From an uncultured Pseudomonadota bacterium (GTDB lineage: Bacteria > Pseudomonadota > Gammaproteobacteria > Burkholderiales > Casimicrobiaceae): a stretch of DNA of 27,488 nt. Position 1 is the first letter of the stretch. The number at the start of each line of letters is the position of its first letter. The position numbers were made by a program, and so were the translations under genes. The notes below the pieces were generated by a model, which did not search any database, was not told where the DNA came from, and was given only the letters and a program-made list of their open reading frames with translations. Shown here piece by piece: positions 5,932 to 15,500 of the stretch. The stretch spans positions 1-27,488 of the forward strand of contig CALFEY010000203.1 of assembly GCA_937958295.1 (NCBI GenBank), given 5' to 3'.

Positions 5932-8100
5932 TCATGCCGCATGCGTCAGGTCTTGTGGCGCATCGAGACGGATCACGCGATCGGGGTTGAGCCGCTCGGA
6001 GACGCGGTGCGTGATGAACAGTATGGTGACCTTGCCCTTGAAGCGGGCGATGGTGGCGGCGAAGTGGTCGGCTACGGCGGCATCGAGACCGCTGGTGGCC
6101 TCGTCGAAGATGAGGATGCGGGGTCGCTTGAGCAGTGCACGGGCAATGGCAATGCGCTGGCGTTGGCCGCCGGACAGGCCGGCGCCGCGCTCGCCGACGT
6201 CCGTGCGATAGCCTTGGGGCAAGGCCTCGATGGTGTCGTGGATCTCGGCGAGCCGAGCAGCCTGCACCGCCATTTCGAATGTCGCGAGCGGATTGGCCAG
6301 CAGCAGATTGTCGAGGATAGTCCCGCAGAAGAGCACCGTATCCTGCGGAACCACGCCAAAGTGCGCCCGCAGCTCGTTGGCCGCAAGATGCCGCGTATCA
6401 CGGCCGTCAAGAAGCACGTGGCCTGCGGTCGGCCAGAGAAAGCCCTGCAGGAGCTTGGTGAGCGTGCTCTTGCCCGAGCCGGAAGGCCCCATCACCGCAA
6501 CGCACTCCCCCGGAGCGATCCGCAGGCTCATGCCGCGCAGGATCTCGGTTCGATCGGCGGCATAGCGGAACGAGACGTCGCGAAATTCGATGGCGCCTGC
6601 ACTTGCGCTGTCGCGTGCGGAGACGACGGTCCATGGCTCGGCGGGCACGCTCATGATGTCGGCGAGACGCCGCACGGCGATCGCCGCCTGCTGGAACTGC
6701 TGCCACAACCCCACCAGCTTGAGCATCGGCTGCGAGACACGCGACGCGAACATCTGGAAGGCCACGAGCATGCCGATCGTGAAGTCGGGTCCGTTCATCA
6801 CGAGCCAAGCTCCGAAGCAGAGGATGGCCATGTTGAGGAGCTGTTCGCAACCGTTGGCGAGCGTGTTGTACGTGTTGGCAAGCTGGCGGGTGGCGAAATT
6901 GGCCTGCAGATAGGACGCCAGATATTCCTCGTAGCGGCGCTCGAGCTGCGGTTCCATCTGGAGCGCCTTCACCGTTTCCATGCCAGCGATGTACTCGGTC
7001 ACGAACGCCTGGTTGCGCGCGCCTCGCAGGAACTGCTCGTTCAGGCGCGCCTGGAACAGCGGGGCCGTGGCTGCCGAGATGCCCGCGACCACTAACAGCA
7101 CGGCGAGCGTGATGCACGACAGCCACACGCTGTAGAAGAGCATGATCCCGAGAAAGAGCAGGAGAAACGGAACGTCGAGGATCAGCGTAATGGCCGCGCC
7201 GGTCAGAAAGTCGCGGATCGTCTCGACACCGTTCATGCGCGCAGCCAGGACGCCTGTGGGACGTCGCTCGAAGTAGCGCAGCGGCAGCCGCAGCAGGTGC
7301 CTGAACACCGCAGCGCCGAGCACGGCATCCACGCGATTGCCGGTATGGGTGACGAGGTACTGGCGCACCCAGGACAATGCCCCGCCGAAGACGACGAAGA
7401 GTGCCAGCGCGCTCGCGATCACCGTGAGCGTGCTCGTGGTCTGGTGCACGATCACCTTGTCGATGATCACTTGGCTGCAAAGAGGGGTGGCGAGCGCGAT
7501 GAGCTGGATCACCAGAGAGGCCACGAGCACATCGCGCCAGATGCGTCGATGGCGCAGCAACTCCCGGACGAACCAGCGAAAGCCGAATTCACCCACCGAC
7601 TCGCCGGCATCCGGGTCGGTCGCGGGCATCACGGCCCGGTCGGCGTCGAGCGACCACCCCACGTACCGGCAATCGAACGCCGAGCGCGACATCACCTGCG
7701 GCTCGTTGGTGCCCGCGAGGAACACGAGCACGCGATCAGATTCGACTCGCGCGAGCAGGGCGGGCGCGATCGTGGGTGCCGCAGCGCTGCCTTCCGCTCC
7801 ATCGCCTTCCCGATCGATAGTCAGGAACACCAGTCGAGGCAACCGACACACGGCCAAGTCGGTGGCCGATCGCGCTTCGAGGTGAACCTCGAGGTCGAGC
7901 GAGCGCAAGGCCTCGGCAAGGACGACGGGCGTGTGCGGCGGGGGAAACGCCCGCTGCACCAAGGCGGCATCGAACGGCTTGCGCCGCAAGTTGCACAGGC
8001 TCCCCACTGCCCACAGGAAGTCGCGCGATGCGAGCGTGAGCCGGCGGGCATCCTGGCTGGGCGGCGCGGGGCTTGGCCGGTCGGCATGCGGCACGGGCAT
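5932..8100 (-). CDS. Type I secretion ABC exporter (HlyB-type, degenerate C39-like N-terminal domain)
   Basis: This 722-aa inner-membrane exporter ATPase starts at ATG 8100, with AGGACG just upstream. The order is: N-terminal C39-peptidase-like domain (about residues 20-150), six-helix transmembrane domain (about 180-460, with VIDKVIVH-type and RMNGVETIRDFLTG stretches), then an ABC ATPase. The ATPase has Walker A GPSGSGKST (near 538), Q-loop VPQD, signature LSGGQRQR (near 641), Walker B ILIFDEATSGLD (near 661) and H-loop THR (near 697). The catalytic Cys of a true C39 peptidase is missing at the expected place (ASRDFLWAVGSLCNLRRKPF), as in HlyB. It should therefore bind RTX cargo through a non-cleaving C39-like domain and export it unprocessed in one step. 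It is the last gene of the RTX operon, 12 bases after the HlyD-type gene. Confidence 0.95.
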   Translation of the reverse strand: MPVPHADRPSPAPPSQDARRLTLASRDFLWAVGSLCNLRRKPFDAALVQRAFPPPHTPVVLAEALRSLDLEVHLEARSATDLAVCRLPRLVFLTIDREGDGAEGSAAAPTIAPALLARVESDRVLVFLAGTNEPQVMSRSAFDCRYVGWSLDADRAVMPATDPDAGESVGEFGFRWFVRELLRHRRIWRDVLVASLVIQLIALATPLCSQVIIDKVIVHQTTSTLTVIASALALFVVFGGALSWVRQYLVTHTGNRVDAVLGAAVFRHLLRLPLRYFERRPTGVLAARMNGVETIRDFLTGAAITLILDVPFLLLFLGIMLFYSVWLSCITLAVLLVVAGISAATAPLFQARLNEQFLRGARNQAFVTEYIAGMETVKALQMEPQLERRYEEYLASYLQANFATRQLANTYNTLANGCEQLLNMAILCFGAWLVMNGPDFTIGMLVAFQMFASRVSQPMLKLVGLWQQFQQAAIAVRRLADIMSVPAEPWTVVSARDSASAGAIEFRDVSFRYAADRTEILRGMSLRIAPGECVAVMGPSGSGKSTLTKLLQGFLWPTAGHVLLDGRDTRHLAANELRAHFGVVPQDTVLFCGTILDNLLLANPLATFEMAVQAARLAEIHDTIEALPQGYRTDVGERGAGLSGGQRQRIAIARALLKRPRILIFDEATSGLDAAVADHFAATIARFKGKVTILFITHRVSERLNPDRVIRLDAPQDLTHAA

Positions 8101-8112
8101 CGGACGCGTCCT

Positions 8113-9492
8113 TCAGCGCTCGCGGGCGGCGTCGTGCCAGGCCGTCTTCACGGGGGTGAGGAGATACTCGAGAAGGGTGCGCTCGCCCAGCCGGATCTCG
8201 CCGTCGACCTGCATCCCCGAGACCAGGGGAAGCGTGCGGCCGTCGAAGACCAGCGACTGGGCGGCCAGCGCGATGCGCGCCCGATAGGTGTGGACGCCGG
8301 GCGCGGCGTCGACGTTCGCGGCGGACGATCCCGGCGCCGGCGCCTCGGTGGCATCGGGACTCACGCGCACCACGACGCCGTCGACCATGCCGTACTTCTG
8401 GAAGGGATAGGTGGCGACCTTTACCCGAACGGGCTGACCCGCCCGCACGAATCCGACATCGAGGTTGCGTACGAGCACGTCGGCCTGCAACTCCTCTCCG
8501 GACGGCACGAGCGTAAGAAGCACCGTACCGGGGGCCACCACCGCGCCCAGGGTGTGCGTGACGAGGTCCTTCACCACCCCCGACTGCGGGGCACGGAGTT
8601 CCACACCGGTGGCGCGGTAGAGCTGCTTCGCGAGCTCCTCATCAAGGCGCGTCTTGTGGCCGAGGGCCTGGGCGCGCTCGGCGTGCAGCTGCTGTCGATA
8701 CGACGAGGTCACCTGGAGAAGCCGCCGTTCTGCCTGGGCGAGGTTCGCCTGGAGGCTCTCGACGGTATGCGCCTGGGCGGCGAGATCGTGTTCCTTCTCG
8801 ATCCGATCGCGCTGGCGCTCGAGCGCGAAGAGCTCGCTCACGAATCCCTCGCGCCGCAGCGTGGCATAGCGGTCGGCCATCGTGCGGTAGATGGGTACGG
8901 TGCGCTCGAGCTTCTCCAGGACGGTACTCGCGGCATGGAGCTCCTGGCGGATGCGCGCGACCGCTGCCTGCTCCTGCGCGAGCGCATCGCCATAGGCGAT
9001 CCGATTGGCACGGAACTGGGCGTCCACGCGGGCGAAGAAATCCTCCGGATCGTCGGGTAGGCGCGCCAGGGGGGCATCGCCCGCCTCGGAGTCGATGCGC
9101 CGCAGTTGCAGCAGCCGCTGCTGGAGCTCGGCCCGCAATGCCCTCAGGTCGGCCTCATGCAGGTCGGCATCGAGTCGCACGAGCACCTGGCCTGCCACGA
9201 CGAACTCCCCTTCCGCCACCGCGATCTGCGCGATCCGTCCGGCATCCGCGGGCTGAACGATCTTGAGACTGGTGCGAGGAGCAAGCTTGCCGCTGGCCAC
9301 GGCCACGATGTCCAGCCTGCCCAAGGCCAGCCATGCCCCACCCAGCAATGCGAACGCGGTCAGCCAGTAGAGAAGGCGCCTGGGCAGCGGAGAGGGCGCG
9401 GCGGAGACGAGGCGCAGCGAACCCGGCAGGAACTCGCGCGGATCCTCCGCGGGTGACGGGGCGTCACGGGCTTCGCGGATGAATGCGAACAT
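8113..9492 (-). CDS. Type I secretion periplasmic adaptor (HlyD family)
   Basis: This is a 459-aa protein from ATG 9492. A short cytoplasmic tail (about 1-38) is followed by one transmembrane helix (about 39-59, RRLLYWLTAFALLGGAWLAL). A lipoyl/barrel-sandwich segment follows (GKLAPRTSLKIVQPADAGRIAQIAVAEGEFV), then a long coiled-coil hairpin (about 110-300, with many Leu/Gln/Arg heptads) and a C-terminal beta domain (about 305-459, starting VELRAPQSGVVKDLVTHTLGAV). This is the normal HlyD membrane-fusion architecture. It should link the ABC exporter to a TolC-type outer-membrane channel, which is not encoded in this window. It lies 39 bases after the giant RTX gene and 12 bases before the exporter, on the same strand, so it belongs to the same operon. 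Confidence 0.95.
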   Translation of the reverse strand: MFAFIREARDAPSPAEDPREFLPGSLRLVSAAPSPLPRRLLYWLTAFALLGGAWLALGRLDIVAVASGKLAPRTSLKIVQPADAGRIAQIAVAEGEFVVAGQVLVRLDADLHEADLRALRAELQQRLLQLRRIDSEAGDAPLARLPDDPEDFFARVDAQFRANRIAYGDALAQEQAAVARIRQELHAASTVLEKLERTVPIYRTMADRYATLRREGFVSELFALERQRDRIEKEHDLAAQAHTVESLQANLAQAERRLLQVTSSYRQQLHAERAQALGHKTRLDEELAKQLYRATGVELRAPQSGVVKDLVTHTLGAVVAPGTVLLTLVPSGEELQADVLVRNLDVGFVRAGQPVRVKVATYPFQKYGMVDGVVVRVSPDATEAPAPGSSAANVDAAPGVHTYRARIALAAQSLVFDGRTLPLVSGMQVDGEIRLGERTLLEYLLTPVKTAWHDAARER

Positions 9493-9531
9493 CGTGCACT
9501 CGCCGATGGCGGAAGCCGCGCGGGCCCGCCT

Positions 9532-12500
9532 CTAGCTCATGCGCACGACGCCGGCATAGAGCGTGCCCGGTGCCTGGAGCGCTTGCGTGCCACTGCCGAA
9601 CGACGCAGCGGCCAGTACCGACTGGGCCGGCACGGCCCCGATTCCTGACAACCCATTGCGATGGCCGAAGTCGTAGGCGAAGTCACCACCGATCGCGGCC
9701 GTATCGCTGCCGGCCGCGTAAGCGGACGCGAGGCCATTCGCGACGCTCCAGGCGGCAAGCGCAGGATTGGCGGCCAGGGCCGCATCGAACTGCGAGACGA
9801 GGGTCGTGAAATTGAAGCGAACGACCTTCCTGTTGAGGGTCGGATCGGTCCCGGCCGGATTGAAGGCGGCCATCGCATCGGTAACGACCTGCAGGTTGAG
9901 GATGCTCTTGTGGTTCACGCCCGCCTGATACCAGTTCTTGAGCGTAATCTGGTCGCCGCCTCCTGCATCGAGGATCAGGTCTGCGCCCGTCTTCTTGAGC
10001 CTGAGATCGGCGTACGCAAGGGCACCGCCCAGCGACAGCGTGTCGTCGGTGCCGACGCTCGCGTTGATGACGTCGGTGCCGTCGCCCTTGTTGAAGACGA
10101 TGACGTCGATACCGCCGCCAGTGGTGATCGTGTCGGACCCCGCACCGCCGGCGAAGAATTCCCGCGCGGCCCCGCCGGTGAGCGTATCGGTTCCGGCGCC
10201 GCCGTCGAGGACGTTGTTGCCGGCAACATCCGTGAGCGAGTCGTTCCCGGCGCCTCCCTGCAGGAGGTCGTGGCCGTTGCCACCGTCGAGGATGTCGCTG
10301 CCCGCCTCGCCGAAGAGCGCGTCGAGGCCGTCGGCGCCCAGGAGCGTGTTGCCGCCGGCATTGCCTCTGACCCAGTTGTCGAGCGCGTTGCCGCTGCCGT
10401 TCACCGCAGCCGCACCGGTGAGCAGGAGATGCTCGACGTTGGCGGGCAGAACATAAGCGATGCTCGCGTTGATCGTATCGGTACCGGCGCCCGCCGCCTC
10501 GGTGACGGCGTCGCCAGCGTGGTCGACGACGTACGTGTCGTGACCGGCACCGCCCGCGAGGATGTCCGCGCCGGCGGCGCCATCGAGGATGTTGTCCGCG
10601 GCATTGCCGGTGAGCACATTGGCCAACGCATTGCCGGTGCCGTTCACGACGGACGTCCCGGTCAGCGTCAGTTTTTCCACATTGGTGGCCAGGGTGTGGG
10701 ACAGTGACGTGCGGACGAGGTCCGTGCCCGCGCCGGCGGCCTCCGTGACAACGTCGGCGGCGCTGTCCAGAACATAGGTGTCATCGCCCGCCCCCCCGAC
10801 GAGGATGTCATTGCCCGCACCGCCGTCGAGGACGTTGTGGCCGACATTGCCGGTAAGCGTGTTGTTGAGCGCATTGCCGGTGCCGTTGACGTTGGCGGCG
10901 CCGAGCAGCACCAGGTTCTCCACGTTGGCGGAAAGGACGTGCGCGAGCGCGGTCTGGACGGTATCCGTGCCCTCCGCGGCATTCTCCACGACAGTGTCGG
11001 TGGCAACGTCCACGACATACGTGTCATTGCCCGCGCCACCTTTCAGGGTATCGCCGCCAGCACCGCCATCGAGCACGTTGTTGCCGCCGTTGCCGGTCAG
11101 GAGGTTCGCCAGCGCGTTGCCGGTGCCGGTGATCGAGGCGCTTCCGGTCAGGGTCAGGTTCTCGACATTCGCGGCGAGCACATAGGAGATCGAGGCGTTG
11201 GCGAGGTCCGTGCCTGCGCCGGAGGCCTCGGTGATGAGGTCCCCGGCGTTGTCGATGACGTAAGTGTCGTTGCCGCCCCCGCCCACCAGGATGTCCGCTC
11301 CGGCCCCACCGTCGAGGACATTGGCCGCACTGTTCCCGGTGAGCACGTTAGCCAGCGTGTTGCCGGTGGCATTTAGCGCGGCCGTCCCCGTGAGCGTGGC
11401 GTTCTCCACGTTGGCGCCCAGCGCCACCGTCACCGCGCTCTGGACCGTATCGGTACCTTCATTGGCGAGCTCCGTGACGACGTCCGTCGCCGCGTCGATC
11501 ACGTAGATGTCGTCACCCGCGCCGCCCTTCATCGTGTCGCTACCCGCGCCGCCGTTGAGCGTGTTGGCTGCTGCGTTGCCGGTCAATGCATTGGCGAGCG
11601 CATTGCCGGTGACGTTGATGGCCCCGGTACCGGTGAGCGTGGCCGCTTCCAGGTTGGCTGCGAGCGTTAGCGTGACGCTGCTCTGGACGACATCCGTGCC
11701 CTCGCCGGCAAGCTCGGTGGTGATGTCGCCGGCGCTGTCCACGATGTAGGTGTCATTGCCTCCGCCCCCCTTGAGAACGTCGTTTCCGGCCTTGCCGTCG
11801 AGCACGTTGTTCCCGGCGTTGCCGGTAAGCGTGTTGGAAAGTTCGTTGCCCACTGCCGCGGTCGCGCCGGTACCGGTCAGGGTGAGGTTCTCGAGATGGA
11901 GACCCAGCGTCCAGGAAAGCGCGCTCTGAACGAGATCCGTTCCTCCTCCTGCGAGCTCGTCCACGATGTCACCCGCGTTGTCGACGACGTAGATATCGTT
12001 GCCGGCACCACCGCTCAAGACATCGGCTCCGCCCCCGCCGTTGAGCACGTTGCTGCCCGAATTGCCCACGAGGATGTTGTTGGATCCGTTTCCCGTGGCT
12101 CCGATTGCCGCCGTGCCCGTCAGCGTGAGATTCTCGACGTTGGCGCCGAGCGTGTACGTGACGGAAGACCGCACGCCATCGGTGCCTTCCCCGGCACTTT
12201 CGGTTACCACATCCCCGGCGGCATCGACGATGTAGACGTCGTTGCCGATGCCCCCTTTCAGCGTATCGACACCGCCGGCGCCATCGAGCTCGTCGTTGCC
12301 AGCTCCGCCCGTGAGCATGTTTGACGCGCCGTTGCCCACGAGGCGATTGTCGGCAGCATTGCCGGTGCCGCTGATGGCCGCGCCGCCCGTGAGCGCGAGA
12401 TCCTCGAGGTGCTCCCCCAGCGCATAGGAAATGCTGGATTTGACGAGGTCCCTGCCCTCGTTCGCCTGTTCGACGAGCACATCGAGCGCATTGTCGACCA

Positions 12501-15500
12501 TGAAGGTGTCGTGGCCGGCCCCTCCCACAAGACGATCGCGCCCGGCCTTTCCGTCGAGCACGTTGTCGGCCGCATTGCCCGTGATGATGTTGTCGAGGCT
12601 GTTGCCGGTACCGGCAGCGGCTGTTCCCACGAGCGCGAGATTCTCGACATTGGCGGACAGCGTGTAGCTCACCGAGCTCTCCACCCTGTCGATGCCGCCA
12701 CCGACTTCCTCGACCACGGAATCGGCAGCGTCGTCGACGATGAACACATCCTGGCCATGTCCTCCGACAAGGGTGTCGGCTCCGATACCACCGTCGAGAA
12801 GGTCGTCGCCGGCAAGACCCCTCAGCTCGTCGTTGCCCGCGAGGCCGTAGAGGCGGTCGTCGCCTTCGGAGCCTACGAGGAGTTCGCCGACGCCGGTACC
12901 GCTCACGCGATACAGGCGGTCGAGCACCTCTGCTCGAGTCCACACCGCGCCATCGGCGAAGTGAACCTCGACAGGTAGACCCGGACCGGACGTGTTCAGT
13001 CGAAGCTCGCCAGTGCCATCGGCCGTGGACACGGATACGTAGGGCCCGTTGTCACCCAGTACATGCTTCAGCCGGATATCGGCGGGAGTGAGCCCCGCGC
13101 TCACGGCAATGAGGGTCAGATCGCCGCTCAGCCAATCGTCGGTGACGAGATCGGTGCCGCCGCCTGCCTTGAGGATATAGCGGTCGACGCCCCCGCCGCC
13201 GTTGAGCCGATCGTCACCGGCGCCACCGTCGAGTGTGTCCTGGCCGCTGCCGGCCTCGAGGGTATCCATGCCAGCGCCGCCGTCGAGGACGTTGTCTCCC
13301 GAGAGGTCGTACAGGATGTCATCGCCATCGCCACCGCGGGAGACGTCGCTTCCTTCCTCTCCCAGCAACTGGTCCTGGCCCGCCCCACCTTCCAGTAGAT
13401 CGCGACCGTGTCCCCCTCGCAGCAGATCGCCGGTGAAGGTGGAGGTGTCGCCGGCGATTAGGTGGTCGTCGCCCGTGCCGCCATAGAGCTGATCGACGCC
13501 CTCGCCGCCCGTGACCGTGTCGTTGCCATCGTCACCGTGCAGGACATCCTGATCGACGCCACCATCGAGCTCATCATTGCCTGCCTCCCCGCGAAGCGTA
13601 TCGGAACCGGTGCCTCCGTTCAGCCGGTCGGCACCGGCCCCGCCCCATGCTTGATCGTGACCCTCGCCTCCCGACACGAGGTCATCGCCGTCGTCGCCCC
13701 AAAGGCGATCGTCGCCCGTGCCTCCGAAGAGCGTGTCATCGCCTTCAAAGCCACGAATGAAATCCATGCCGCCGCGCCCGTCGATCGTGTCGCTTGCCGA
13801 GGTGCCGTTCAAGGCATCGGAGTCCTCCGTGGGAGCGCTCGAACGGCTGGCGTCGCGGTACAACCTCCAGTCGTGATATCGCCAGATGGAGCCGTCGGCA
13901 AAATGAAGGTCAGTGTTTTCGAGGGCTAGGGAGTCGCTCGAATCGAGGACGCGCAGGCGTCCTGCCTCGAAGTAGACGTCCTCTCGCCGGATCGTCGAGC
14001 CGAAGCGGGCGATGTTCGCCGGACTGCCGTCCGCCCACTCGGAGATCACGTCGTTGCCAAAGCCCGCGTCGAAGACGTAGGTGTCCACACCGGCACCGCC
14101 CACCAGCGTGTCGTCGCCGCGCCCGCCTTCGAGCGTGTTGGCCGAAGTATTGCCGGTGAGCGTTTCGTCCTGCCAGTCGCCGCGCAACCCCGAACCGCCG
14201 AGGCTCTCCGCCAACGCCATGTTCTCGACATTGGCGGGACGTTCCTGGGCCGTGTACATCCTCGTGCCGGTTTTGGTGAACTCCACGGTGTCGGAGCCTT
14301 CGCCGGCCAGCTCGACGGCGATGTCACGGCCGTCGAGGACGTAGGTGTCGTCTCCCACGCCGCCGTAGAAGCGACTCGCGACACTGTCACCGGAGCCCTC
14401 GAAGCGATTGTCGAGCTCGTTGCCCCAGCCATCGGCCGGCAGGGGCGCGGCCATCACGAGCTCCTCGACACCGCCCGGCAAGCGATAGGAGATCGCGGAC
14501 ACGACCGTGTCGGTGTCGTGGTTGAGCCAGGGGAAGGGCTCCACCACCCGATCGCCCGGGTTGTCGACGACGTAAGTATCGTTGTTCATGGCCCCTTGCA
14601 TGACATCCGCACCGGCGCCTCCGTCGATCCTGTACGCGCGGCTTGTGTTGCCCCCCACGTACCCCAGGAAGTTGTTGAGCGCGTTGCCCACGAGGCTGTC
14701 GGGTCCATCGCCCACCCGATCAAGGCCGCTGGAGAGGTCCTTGTAGTTCTCGACGTTGTCCGGAAGCGTGTAGTTACCGCCGTAAGTCCCGTACACCGTG
14801 TCGATGCCCTCATTCGGCCGCTCGACAATGCTGCCGCCCTTCCGGTAGTCGAGGTAGTACTCGTCGTCGCCCTTGCCGCCGGTCATGACTGCGTACGCGC
14901 CGGTCTCGCCCTTCGACACGAGATACGACTGCCCGTCGGCGCCGTACACCACACCATCGGGATTGAAGACATTGTTGCCGTCGTTGCCGTAGAGGTGACT
15001 CGTTGCGTTGGACGGGCTCGCCCAAGCGTTCGTGTTGGCGACACCCGTGAGTACGAGCTTCTCCACGAAGGGACGCAGCGCGTAGGACACGGACGACTGG
15101 ATCGTATCGGTGCCTCCATTGAGGCTCTCCACCACGGTGTCCTTGCCGTTGTCCACCAGGAAGACGTCGTCACCAGGGCCGCCGGTCATGACGTTCTGGG
15201 ATCCTGTGGCGGCCCTCTCGGCGATGGCCGCCTCGTCCCACACCGTGCCGTCGCGAAACGTGATCTTCTCGATCGCTGTGTCTGCAGGGAGCATTTCGTA
15301 ACGACCCGTGCTCGCGTTGTACCCGACCATCCCCCCGAGGAAGTTCTCCTTCACCCGCGCCTGGACGGTCGAGTTCCTTACGGTGACCACGAGGTCGTGG
15401 TTGTCGCGGATCAGGCGAACGTCAGCGGGGACGATGCCGGCTCCCAGTTCGAGGACGTCGATCTCCTTGGCGGGGAGGAAGTGCTGGTCGGTGATCTGCA

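Noticed and set aside
7297..9060. Open frame on the plus strand opposite the HlyD and exporter genes
   Set aside because: The minus strand carries complete HlyD and HlyB homologues with all motifs. The plus-strand translation is Arg/His-rich without domain features.
10338..12830. Regular spacing as a CRISPR-like array
   Set aside because: The 243-bp period is in frame, the repeats vary like coding sequence, and each unit encodes RTX and VENLTLTG motifs.
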